Source of the DNA: Gemmatimonadota bacterium
GTDB taxonomy: Bacteria; Gemmatimonadota; Gemmatimonadetes; Longimicrobiales; Gaopeijiaceae
Direction: 5' to 3'
Length of the DNA stretch: 6,132 nt
NCBI GenBank assembly: GCA_016209995.1
Contig: JACQVC010000030.1
Span: forward strand, 1 to 6,132
Each line of letters begins with the position of its first letter. Position 1 is the stretch's first letter. The notes beneath the pieces were generated by a model. That model saw only the letters and a list, made by a program, of their open reading frames with translations, made no database searches and had not been told where the DNA came from. Positions 1-5,241 of this stretch are shown piece after piece. The position numbers were made by a program, and so were the translations under genes.

Positions 1-1083
1 ACGCTGCTGTGGTCGCTGCTGGTGAGTCGCCTGCTGCGAGCGCCGGCGTATCACGCCGTGGAAGGGCTGGTCCGTTCGCCGGCGCGAAGGGCCCTGGAGG
101 TGGAGCGGGCCTTTGGAGACGATGCGGTGGCGTACTTCACCGAGCGCCTCGATCCAGGGCCGACGCGGCGGGCCCATGCCGCGGTGCTGCGACGGGCGAA
201 GCGGAACAAGGCCTTTGAGGACACGACGTGGATCGTCGTGGTGCTGGACGGCACGGGAGCCGCTCGCTGTCGCGGTGTTCCGTGTCCTCTTTGTCACCCC
301 TCCTACGACTCGGAAGGGGAGGTGGTCAGCTACTTCCACCGCCTGTCGCTGCTCACGATCGTGGCCGGGGATTGGGTCCTGCCGGCGGACGGGGAACTCT
401 ACGGCCCGGGGGACAGCGAGGTCACAACCAGTGCCCGCCTACTGCAACGGGCCGTCGGCCATCTGGGCCGCCGTTTTGCCGACTGTGTGGTCGTGGATGC
501 CGAGTACGCCGGCGCTCCCTTTCTGCACTTGCTGGGCGAGCTGGGCCTGCCGGTCGTGGCGCGTCTGAAGGATAACCTGCCCGAACTCAGCAACGCCGCT
601 CGGGCCCGCTTCGAGGGTCAGCCCCCCATCACCACGGTCGTCGAGAACGGCGAACGGATCGAGCTGTGGGATGCCGATGACTTCGAGCCGTGGGGGGATC
701 TGAACTGGCTCAGCGTGCGCGTGCTTCGCTACCGCCAGTACCACCGGAACGGAAAGGTCACCGAGGCCTCTTGGCTGACCAATCTTTCTCCCCGCCGCGC
801 GGGCTCGCGTATCCTCTTGCGCCTCTGCAAGAGTCGCTGGTGCATCGAAAATCAAGGCTTCAACGACGCCAAGAACCGCTACGGCCTCGAGCATTTGGCC
901 CACCACCACCCGAACAGCCTCCTGATCGACCTCCTCCTCCTCTGCCTGGCTCTCACCTTGGAACGGCTCTACCGACTCCGTTACCTTCGTCGCGGCCACC
1001 ACGCCCCCTATACCGCCGTCGCCTTCTGCCGGCTCCTCTGGATGAGTCTCGGGCGAAGCCCAGTGCTCTTCGACACCAGCTGA
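1..1083 (+). CDS. DDE transposase, IS4/ISNCY-like, 5'-partial
   Basis: Transposase with an RNase H-like DDE catalytic fold that would cut and rejoin the ends of its element. The frame is open to base 1 (it reads TLLWSLLV before continuing), so the true start is probably upstream; the first in-window candidate is GTG at 22, giving 353 residues. Numbered from that GTG, the catalytic acidic residues appear to be D76 in VVVLDGTG, D159 in VVVDAEYAG, and E276 in RWCIENQGFNDAKNRYGLEH. The last matches the C-terminal R-W-x-IE-x-x-F-x-x-x-K signature of IS4-type enzymes. A hydrophobic helix (about 299-313) follows the catalytic Glu, as is usual. A short Cys-rich stretch (C83, C88, C91, H92) lies just after the first Asp. 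The C-terminus ends naturally at TGA with no visible frameshift, so the gene may be intact. The exact IS family is uncertain. Confidence 0.85.
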   Translation, partial: TLLWSLLVSRLLRAPAYHAVEGLVRSPARRALEVERAFGDDAVAYFTERLDPGPTRRAHAAVLRRAKRNKAFEDTTWIVVVLDGTGAARCRGVPCPLCHPSYDSEGEVVSYFHRLSLLTIVAGDWVLPADGELYGPGDSEVTTSARLLQRAVGHLGRRFADCVVVDAEYAGAPFLHLLGELGLPVVARLKDNLPELSNAARARFEGQPPITTVVENGERIELWDADDFEPWGDLNWLSVRVLRYRQYHRNGKVTEASWLTNLSPRRAGSRILLRLCKSRWCIENQGFNDAKNRYGLEHLAHHHPNSLLIDLLLLCLALTLERLYRLRYLRRGHHAPYTAVAFCRLLWMSLGRSPVLFDTS

Positions 1084-1300
1084 GTGAGCCCCCGCATCGA
1101 CAAACCCCTCGATCGTGGCCGACGCTCGTGCGCCGGACACCCTCCCCTCTTCACCCCCAACTCCCAAACACCTCCTCAACCATTCGCGAAACAACCTCTC
1201 CTCTTCCCATACCTCCCCCGCCACGTCAACACTCACGGCACCAACGCCATGCCGCCGCTTACCGCCTACCACCTTCCGAAACCGCTGTTCCCGGAGACTG
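1084..1300. other. C-rich non-coding 3' tail of the insertion sequence
   Basis: This stretch between the transposase stop and the next promoter has extreme strand asymmetry. Bases 1141-1200 contain 32 C and only 2 G on the plus strand. Open frames cross it, but they have low-complexity Pro/Ser/Thr/Arg-rich translations with no family resemblance, so I do not call a gene. It contains a four-run C-tract motif at 1140-1165 and probably the right end of the insertion sequence. No hairpin followed by a T-run was seen after the transposase stop. Confidence 0.6.
1140..1165 (-). other. Putative G-quadruplex motif (minus strand)
   Basis: On the plus strand there are four C-runs of 3, 4, 5 and 3 bases at 1140-1142, 1144-1147, 1154-1158 and 1163-1165. 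The loops between them are 1, 6 and 4 bases. The minus strand therefore matches the usual G3+ N1-7 quadruplex pattern exactly, and the plus strand could form an i-motif. The site begins 57 nt past the transposase stop codon, inside the presumed IS tail. The motif match is seen directly; folding and any role are not shown. Confidence 0.55.
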
Positions 1301-1333
1301 CAAGCTTGACCACATTGCTTACATACGTTAGCA
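1301..1333. promoter_or_regulatory. Two palindromes forming a candidate autoregulatory operator
   Basis: CAAGCTTG (1301-1308) is a perfect 8-bp palindrome that overlaps the -35 box. TGCTTACATACGTTAGCA (1316-1333) is an 18-bp imperfect palindrome in which 7 of 9 base pairs are symmetric, and it covers the spacer and most of the -10 box. The two centres are 20 bp apart, close to two helical turns, so bound dimers would sit on the same face of the DNA. Ribbon-helix-helix repressors commonly bind such paired sites at their own promoters. The symmetry is visible; binding by the downstream RHH protein is inferred. Confidence 0.45.
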
Positions 1334-1334
1334 T
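1306..1334 (+). promoter_or_regulatory. Sigma70-like promoter of the RHH-DUF5678/protease cassette
   Basis: A -35 box TTGACC (1306-1311, five of six consensus bases) and a -10 box TAGCAT (1329-1334, four of six) are separated by exactly 17 bp. Transcription would be expected to start about 6-7 nt after the -10, at about 1340-1341. That is at the ATG of the regulator gene (1340) and implies a leaderless or nearly leaderless mRNA. No properly spaced Shine-Dalgarno sequence is present upstream of that ATG, which agrees. The promoter lies just outside the C-rich IS tail. Confidence 0.5.
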
Positions 1335-1339
1335 GGGAC

Positions 1340-1747
1340 ATGGCCACGCCGGAACGGTCTGTGACTCTCTACCTGCGTAACGTGCCGGCGGGGATCGTGC
1401 GGGAAGCGAAGATCAAGGCCGCCCGCGAGGGAACCACGCTGACGGGGGTCGTCATCGAGGCTCTGGCGAGGTCGCTCGAGGCGCAGGAGGGGACGCGCTT
1501 CCCCTCCGAGGATCAGCTAGGCGAAGACATGAAGTGGTATCAGGAGAACCGCGCCCTTCTGCTGCGCCGCTATGCCGGTGAGTATGTTGCGATTGTCGAC
1601 CGTGCCGTCATCGATCACGACGAGGACTTCGAATCCCTTGCGACACGTGTCTTCAGCCATGCGGGCGTGAGGTCGGTTTTCATGCCCCGCGTAACGGAAG
1701 CGAGGGAACGGGTCCGCGTTCGCTCACCTCGACGTCGCAAGTCGTGA
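1340..1747 (+). CDS. Ribbon-helix-helix/DUF5678 fusion protein (antitoxin-like regulator)
   Basis: Predicted 135-residue cytosolic protein with two parts. Residues 5-48 fit a ribbon-helix-helix DNA-binding domain: a short strand (SVTLYLRNVP), helix A (about 17-30) and helix B starting at TTLTGVVIEAL, as in VapB/FitA-type antitoxins. After a polar linker (about 49-62), residues 62-118 resemble DUF5678: DMKWYQENRALLLRRYAGEY, then VAIVDRAVIDHDEDFESLATRVF, ending RSVFMPRV. The last 17 residues are very basic (VRVRSPRRRKS). The ATG at 1340 is chosen because it begins the RHH strand and sits at the predicted transcription start; no Shine-Dalgarno sequence is visible. The stop codon overlaps the GTG start of the protease gene, so the two are probably co-translated. 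RHH proteins usually repress their own operon, and the palindromic promoter supports that. The function of DUF5678 is unknown to me. Confidence 0.85.
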   Translation: MATPERSVTLYLRNVPAGIVREAKIKAAREGTTLTGVVIEALARSLEAQEGTRFPSEDQLGEDMKWYQENRALLLRRYAGEYVAIVDRAVIDHDEDFESLATRVFSHAGVRSVFMPRVTEARERVRVRSPRRRKS

Positions 1748-2133
1748 GTTGGCGGTTCACCTACGACGGGGCGTACGATCCGCCCGCTCCGGTCGTTCCT
1801 CTGCGTGTTGTCAATCCTGGCGGTGAAGCTGCAGTTCTGATGTCGGGGCTCATCGACACCGGCGCGGATTGTACGCTGATTCCAGCACACATAGCTCGCG
1901 GGCTGCGGCTGCCGCTGGTGGGTCGCCTCGAGATCACGGGTGTGGGAGGAGGTGGTGGTAGCGCGCCGGTCTACGCGGGGCGCGTCGAGATCGCGGGTGC
2001 CGCGATTCTTGCGCGGCTCGTGGCCTACGAGAACGAGATGATCGTGGGGCGTGACGTCCTGAACCGCATGGTAGCGCTACTGGACGGGCCGCGGCTCCGG
2101 CTGCGGCTGTCTGCTCGGCAGGTCGAACGCTGA
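1744..2133 (+). CDS. Retropepsin-like aspartic protease
   Basis: Predicted 129-residue single-domain aspartyl protease. Residues 36-42 read LIDTGAD, the DTG active-site motif with catalytic D38. A Gly-rich stretch at 66-72 sits where the substrate-covering flap is expected. The C-terminal MIVGRDVLNR (99-108) matches the hydrophobic-hydrophobic-Gly motif followed by RDxLN that closes the retropepsin fold. One catalytic Asp per chain and the size imply a homodimer, as in viral retropepsins. No signal peptide or membrane helix is seen, so it should act in the cytosol. GTG at 1744 overlaps the previous stop (GTGA). The next in-frame ATG (1840) would leave only five residues before the DTG, so GTG is preferred. 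There is no clear ribosome binding site, which points to translational coupling. The substrate is unknown; the co-encoded RHH-DUF5678 protein is an obvious candidate, but this is inference. Confidence 0.88.
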   Translation: MSWRFTYDGAYDPPAPVVPLRVVNPGGEAAVLMSGLIDTGADCTLIPAHIARGLRLPLVGRLEITGVGGGGGSAPVYAGRVEIAGAAILARLVAYENEMIVGRDVLNRMVALLDGPRLRLRLSARQVER

Positions 2134-2314
2134 CGCCCCAATGTTTCCTCTTCGGCAGCGCGATGACCGGGAGTCCTCATGACTAGAACAATTAGCGAAG
2201 TCGGATACTGGTCTGGCTTGGCTGCGGTTGCGGCGACCGAGCCGGCAGGGTGGGAGCGGTGGCCGCTAGCAGCACCATGATCAGCGAAGTTGGTCGGATC
2301 ACGCTGCGGGATCC
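2134..2314. other. Convergent intergenic region with a degenerate direct repeat
   Basis: This is the gap between the plus-strand protease gene and the minus-strand pirin gene. No gene is evident. It carries two related patches: CATGA plus AGCGAAG-TCGGAT at 2178-2206, and CATGA plus AGCGAAG-TTGG-TCGGAT at 2276-2299. The second copy differs by small insertions and deletions. These may be decayed copies of one repeat, but the match is short. The region also holds an imperfect hairpin at 2213-2245. No T-run for an intrinsic terminator was found on either strand, although both flanking genes need termination here. Confidence 0.4.
2213..2245. other. Imperfect hairpin between convergent genes
   Basis: GGCTTGG (2215-2221) can pair with CCGAGCC (2237-2243) with one G-T wobble. 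Two more outer pairs extend the stem, and the loop is 15 nt. It lies between the convergent protease and pirin genes, where a bidirectional terminator would be expected. Neither strand has a following T-run, so it is not a classical intrinsic terminator. Confidence 0.25.
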
Positions 2315-3211
2315 CTACTTGATGAACGTCCCGTTCTGCAGCTCCGCATACGCCTGCCGTAGCTCCTCGGCCGTGTTCATCACGATGGGCCCGTACCAGG
2401 CCACGGGCTCCCGGATGGGACGTCCCGAGACCAGCAGAAACCTCATACCTTCTGGTCCGGCCTGCACCGTGATCTCGTCCCCGTTGTCGAAGAGTACGAG
2501 AGCCCGGTTGCCGGTCTCGTCCCGCTGCGGCACATCGCGACCGAGGCCCTCGGTCAGTACGCCCATCGGTTCGGATGCGTCGCGGAAGGTACCCGCGCCC
2601 TCGAAGACGTACGCGAACGCCTGTCTGTACGTATCGACGGGCAGCGTCTTGCGCTGACCCGACGGAATCCAGACGTCGAGGTACTGCGGCTCCGCCGCGA
2701 TGCCATCCACGGGTCCGCTTTTGCCCCAGAAACTCCCGCAGACAATGCGGACGCGGGTGCCGTCATCGTCCGTGACCTCCGGTATGTCGCGTGCCTGGAC
2801 GTCTTGGTAGCGAGGCGCGGTCAACTTGAGAGACGAAGGCAGGTTCGCCCAGAGCTGGAAGCCGTGCATACGACCCTGCGCGTCGCCCTTCGGCATTTCC
2901 TGGTGCAGGATCCCGCTGCCCGCCGTCATCCACTGCACGTCGCCGGAGCCCAGTGTCCCCTGGTTGCCCAGGCTGTCGCCGTGGCTGACGGCACCCGTCA
3001 GGATGTAGGTGATGGTCTCGATGCCCCGGTGGGGATGCCAGGGGAATCCCGCCAGGTAATCGCTCGGGTTCTCGTTGCGGAAATCGTCGAGCAAGAGGAA
3101 CGGGTCATAGTCCCGCGTGTCACCGAACCCGAACGCCCGGCGCAGGCGCACGCCGGCACCCTCGATGGTGGGCTTCGCTTCGCTGATTCGCCTGATCGGT
3201 CGTATCGACAT
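2315..3211 (-). CDS. Pirin family protein (bicupin)
   Basis: Predicted 298-residue cytosolic pirin, a normal full length for the family. The N-terminal cupin contains the signature FPWHPHRGIETITYIL (about 56-71) and GSGILHQEMP (98-107). The four expected metal ligands are present as H59, H61, H103 and E105, corresponding to His56, His58, His101 and Glu103 of human pirin. A C-terminal cupin domain follows (about 175-275), with YVFEGAGTF and the closing FLLVSGRPIREPVAWYGPIVMNT. Some bacterial pirins (for example E. coli YhhW) have quercetin 2,3-dioxygenase activity and others act as redox-linked regulators; the sequence does not decide between these. The ATG at 3211 is preceded by GAGG at a suitable distance on the minus strand. 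The gene is transcribed away from the yebC operon and shares a 152-bp divergent region with it. Product family is certain; substrate is not. Confidence 0.95.
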   Translation of the reverse strand: MSIRPIRRISEAKPTIEGAGVRLRRAFGFGDTRDYDPFLLLDDFRNENPSDYLAGFPWHPHRGIETITYILTGAVSHGDSLGNQGTLGSGDVQWMTAGSGILHQEMPKGDAQGRMHGFQLWANLPSSLKLTAPRYQDVQARDIPEVTDDDGTRVRIVCGSFWGKSGPVDGIAAEPQYLDVWIPSGQRKTLPVDTYRQAFAYVFEGAGTFRDASEPMGVLTEGLGRDVPQRDETGNRALVLFDNGDEITVQAGPEGMRFLLVSGRPIREPVAWYGPIVMNTAEELRQAYAELQNGTFIK

Positions 3212-3253
3212 ACTCTACCTCGGCTTCGCGGGGAGTGAGTGCGTACACCCTCC

Positions 3254-3280
3254 CCGCGCGTTGATCGGCTGCGCGCGCGG
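3254..3280. repeat. Perfect 7-bp inverted repeat around the yebC -35 box
   Basis: CCGCGCG (3254-3260) and CGCGCGG (3274-3280) are perfect inverted copies separated by 13 bp. The interval contains the proposed -35 box TTGATC. The right arm is part of an alternating purine-pyrimidine run TGCGCGCGCG (3270-3279), a potential Z-DNA tract. The repeat lies between two divergent genes, so it is not a terminator for either. It could be an operator or a cruciform-prone site. Confidence 0.4.
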
Positions 3281-3290
3281 CCGTTATATT
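3261..3290 (+). promoter_or_regulatory. Candidate promoter of the yebC-ruvCAB operon
   Basis: TTGATC (3261-3266) and TATATT (3285-3290, five of six -10 consensus bases) are separated by 18 bp. The TTATATTA patch at 3284-3291 is the only AT-rich island in an otherwise very GC-rich divergent region. Transcription would start near 3297, leaving a leader of about 67 nt before yebC. The same AT-rich patch read on the minus strand (TAATAT) might serve as a -10 for the pirin gene, but no good -35 was seen for it. Confidence 0.5.
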
Positions 3291-3327
3291 AGCCTCGCGT
3301 CGTCTTAGTAAGCGTACACCAGCAGGT

Positions 3328-3348
3328 TCCACCAGATGGCAGGGTGGA
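3328..3348 (+). other. Leader hairpin just upstream of the yebC ribosome binding site
   Basis: TCCACC (3328-3333) is perfectly complementary to GGTGGA (3343-3348) across a 9-nt loop. The stem ends only 3 nt before the GGGAGG ribosome binding site (3352-3357). In the mRNA it could influence ribosome access to the TTG start. It has no T-run, so it is not an intrinsic terminator. Confidence 0.35.
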
Positions 3349-3351
3349 GAT

Positions 3352-3357
3352 GGGAGG
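3352..3357 (+). promoter_or_regulatory. Ribosome binding site fixing the TTG start of yebC
   Basis: GGGAGG lies 6 nt upstream of TTG at 3364. This near-consensus Shine-Dalgarno sequence, together with the conserved SGHSKW beginning at codon 2, decides in favour of the TTG start. Confidence 0.75.
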
Positions 3358-3363
3358 CGCCCC

Positions 3364-4110
3364 TTGTCCGGCCATAGCAAGTGGGCACAGATCAAGCGCA
3401 AGAAGGCCGTCGTCGATCAGAAGCGCGGCAAGCTGTTCACCAAGCTGATCCGCGAGATCACGGTGGCCGCGCGCGCGGGCGGCGGTGATGCGACGGCGAA
3501 CGCGCGGCTGCGCTTGGCCGTGGACACGGCCAAGGCCGCGAACATGCCGCAGGACAACATCGAACGCGCGATCAAGAAAGGCACGGGCGAGCTGGAGGGA
3601 GCCCGCTACGACGAGGTCACGTACGAGGGGTATGGTCCGGGAGGCGCCGCCCTTCTCATCGAGGTCGTGACCGACAATGCGAACCGTACGGTGGCCGAGC
3701 TCAGGCACATCCTGGAGCGGAACGGCGGCCACCTGGGGCAGAGCGGCTCGGTCGCCTGGCAGTTCGACCGCAAAGGGCAGATTTACATCGATGCCTCGCG
3801 CTACCACGAGGATGCGGTGCTCGAAGCGGCGCTCGACGCGGGCGCGGACGACGTCCGGCAGGAGGGCGGCGAGTACATCGTCACGACCGAGGTGGCGAAG
3901 TTCCATCACGTTCAGGAGGGCCTCAAGAAGCAAGGGATCCAGGCCGGTCACGCGGAGCTGGCCATGATCCCGAAGGTTGCCGTGCACGTTGCGGGTCACG
4001 AAGCCGAGCGCCTGCTTAAGCTTCTGGATCTGCTGGACGAGGCCGACGACGTACAGAAGGTTTACTCGAACTGCGACATCGACGACGCCGTGCTCGCGGA
4101 GGCGGTTTGA
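3364..4110 (+). CDS. yebC: YebC/PmpR family protein (TACO1 homologue)
   Basis: Predicted 248-residue cytosolic protein, the usual length for the family. It begins with the near-invariant SGHSKWAQIKRKKAVVDQKRGK and continues with the conserved FTKLIREITVAAR. It then has the Asn/Ala-rich NARLRLAVDTAKAANMPQDNIERAIKKG and the YEGYGPGG motif (about 87-94). Family members were first described as transcriptional regulators. Later work, including on mitochondrial TACO1 and bacterial YebC, supports a role in translation, notably at proline-rich stretches. The sequence alone does not choose between these. The start is TTG with a strong GGGAGG site 6 nt upstream; no earlier start fits the conserved N-terminus. 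It is the first gene of the yebC-ruvC-ruvA-ruvB unit, and ruvC starts 13 nt after its stop. yebC sits upstream of ruvC in many bacteria, so the order is conserved. Confidence 0.97.
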   Translation: MSGHSKWAQIKRKKAVVDQKRGKLFTKLIREITVAARAGGGDATANARLRLAVDTAKAANMPQDNIERAIKKGTGELEGARYDEVTYEGYGPGGAALLIEVVTDNANRTVAELRHILERNGGHLGQSGSVAWQFDRKGQIYIDASRYHEDAVLEAALDAGADDVRQEGGEYIVTTEVAKFHHVQEGLKKQGIQAGHAELAMIPKVAVHVAGHEAERLLKLLDLLDEADDVQKVYSNCDIDDAVLAEAV

Positions 4111-4123
4111 CAGCCGCGAGGCG

Positions 4124-4648
4124 ATGATCGTCCTGGGAATCGACCCGGGAACGGGAGTGACGGGTTACGGCGTCGTCGCGCTCCAGGCCGACGGCGCCGT
4201 TTCCTTGCGGGAGTGCGGCATCATCCGGACGAACCCGGGCGACCCCCTTCCTCGCCGCATTCGTGAAATCTTCGAGGGCGTAGGCGAGCTGCTGGACCGG
4301 CACGAGCCGCAGGTCATGGCCGTCGAGTCCGTCTTCCAGGGAAAGAACGCGCGCAGCGCGCTGACGCTCGGCCAGACGCGCGGCGCCATCCTGCTGGCCG
4401 CGGCGCTGCGCGAGCTCGAAATCGCGGAGTACACGCCGGCCGAGGTGAAGATCTCGGTCGTCGGCCGGGGTCGCGCCACGAAGGAGCAGGTCGGCTTCAT
4501 GGTGAGGCACCACCTCCGCCTGGCCCGCGCGCCTCGCCCCGACGACGCGGCCGACGGCGTGGCCATCGCGCTCTGCCACTGCCTGGCCGGCCCACGCAGC
4601 TTCGGGCCCGCCCGTCCGGATGGCCGCGGCCTGCGCGCCCATCCATGA
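4124..4648 (+). CDS. ruvC: Crossover junction endodeoxyribonuclease RuvC
   Basis: Predicted 174-residue Holliday junction resolvase. It acts as a dimer, cutting opposite strands of the four-way junction with metal ions during recombinational repair. The RNase H-like fold is clear. MIVLGIDPGTGVTGYG carries catalytic D7, VMAVESVFQGKNARSALTLGQTRG carries E68, and PDDAADGVAIALCH carries D141 and D144. These correspond to the DEDD set D7, E66, D138 and D141 of E. coli RuvC. The start at 4124 is fixed by the conserved MIVLGIDPG; the open frame extends further upstream but inside yebC. A GAGG lies only 2 nt before the ATG, so initiation may depend on coupling to yebC. The stop overlaps the start of ruvA (ATGA). 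The C-terminal tail after residue 157 is rich in Gly, Pro and Arg and not conserved. Confidence 0.97.
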   Translation: MIVLGIDPGTGVTGYGVVALQADGAVSLRECGIIRTNPGDPLPRRIREIFEGVGELLDRHEPQVMAVESVFQGKNARSALTLGQTRGAILLAAALRELEIAEYTPAEVKISVVGRGRATKEQVGFMVRHHLRLARAPRPDDAADGVAIALCHCLAGPRSFGPARPDGRGLRAHP

Positions 4649-5235
4649 TCAGCCGCTTGCGGGGAAAGCTCCTCAGCCGGAACCTGGAGCGCATCGAGGT
4701 CCTCACGGCGTCCGGCGTCGTCTACGAAGTCGAGGTGCCGCTCTCCGTGCTGGAGCGTCTGCCCCGCGAGGGGGAGGAGATCGAATTGCGCACGGCCTAC
4801 GTGGTTCGGGAGGATTCGGCGGCGCTCTACGGATTCATGGAGACACACGAGCGCGAGATGTTCGCTCGCCTGCTCACCGCGTCGGGAGTCGGTCCGCGGC
4901 TGGCGGTCGCGATGATGTCGACGTACTCGGCTCGCCGGCTGGCGCGCGCGCTCGCCGAGCGTGACCTCGCCGCGCTCACGCAGGTACCGGGCATCGGCAA
5001 GAAGACGGCAGAGCGGCTGGCGCTCGAGCTGGGGGATCGCGTGGCCGACCTCGCCGCCGCCGGCGAGGAAGCCGTGGCGCCCGGGGCGGACGCCGCGGTC
5101 GCCGCGCTCGTCGCGCTGGGCTACGGATCGGGTGACGCCGAACGCGCCGTGCGCAACGCGCTGGACCAGGGCCCGCGGGACGAGGCGCTCCAGGATCTGA
5201 TCCGGCGCGCGCTCGCGGAATTGCAGTCCGGGTAA
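4645..5235 (+). CDS. ruvA: Holliday junction branch migration protein RuvA
   Basis: Predicted 196-residue DNA-binding subunit of the RuvAB branch migration complex, typical in length. Tetramers hold the junction in open square form and load RuvB on opposite arms. Residues 1-64 form the OB-fold domain (MISRLRGKLL to ALYGF) and include the acidic pin residues E56 and D57 in VREDSAALYGF. Two helix-hairpin-helix motifs follow: LLTASGVGPRLAVAM (76-90) and LTQVPGIGKKTAERLALEL (111-129). After an Ala/Gly/Pro-rich linker (about 136-149), the RuvB-binding domain III begins and contains ALVALGYGSGDAERAV (about 154-169). The ATG overlaps the ruvC stop as ATGA, indicating translational coupling. ruvB starts 6 nt after the stop. 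Confidence 0.97.
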   Translation: MISRLRGKLLSRNLERIEVLTASGVVYEVEVPLSVLERLPREGEEIELRTAYVVREDSAALYGFMETHEREMFARLLTASGVGPRLAVAMMSTYSARRLARALAERDLAALTQVPGIGKKTAERLALELGDRVADLAAAGEEAVAPGADAAVAALVALGYGSGDAERAVRNALDQGPRDEALQDLIRRALAELQSG

Positions 5236-5241
5236 GGGAGC

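Larger units (their letters stand above)
1..1290 (+). mobile_element. Right-hand part of an insertion sequence (left end outside the window)
   Basis: This segment comprises a DDE transposase gene plus its C-rich 3' flank, and is best read as the right portion of an insertion sequence. The reading frame is open to base 1, so the left terminus lies upstream of the window. The right terminus cannot be fixed because its partner inverted repeat is not visible. I place it near 1290 because the strongly C-biased composition ends there and the promoter of the next gene starts at about 1300. No target-site duplication can be checked. The boundary is an inference; the transposase itself is well supported. 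Confidence 0.55.

Noticed and set aside
439..1347. Long minus-strand open frame (302 codons) opposite the transposase
   Set aside because: Its translation is low-complexity (Glu/Val/Gly/Ala rich) with no recognisable motif, and it exists because the coding strand is C-rich. The plus-strand transposase with DDE residues explains the region.
1084..1380. Plus-strand frame after the transposase stop (98 codons)
   Set aside because: Pro/Thr/Leu-rich translation from a C-rich tract, no family similarity, and it runs out of frame through the start of the RHH gene.
1935..1965. GG-rich stretch in the protease gene as a quadruplex
   Set aside because: The G-runs are mostly two bases long and encode the Gly-rich flap, so coding explains them.
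1340..2133. Classical VapBC toxin-antitoxin pair
   Set aside because: The first gene has an RHH domain like VapB/FitA, but the second lacks the PIN-domain acidic pattern and has the DTG and VGRDVLN motifs of a retropepsin.
2255..2267. AGCGG-TGG-CCGCT mini-hairpin as a terminator
   Set aside because: Five base pairs, no T-run on either strand; expected by chance in GC-rich DNA.
2296..2314. GGATC/GATCC hairpin next to the pirin stop as a terminator
   Set aside because: Only a 5-bp stem with a 9-nt loop and no T-run on the minus strand.
3977..4123. Upstream extension of ruvC inside yebC
   Set aside because: The extra 49 residues are an out-of-frame reading of yebC. RuvC homologues begin at MIVLGIDPG, which matches ATG at 4124.
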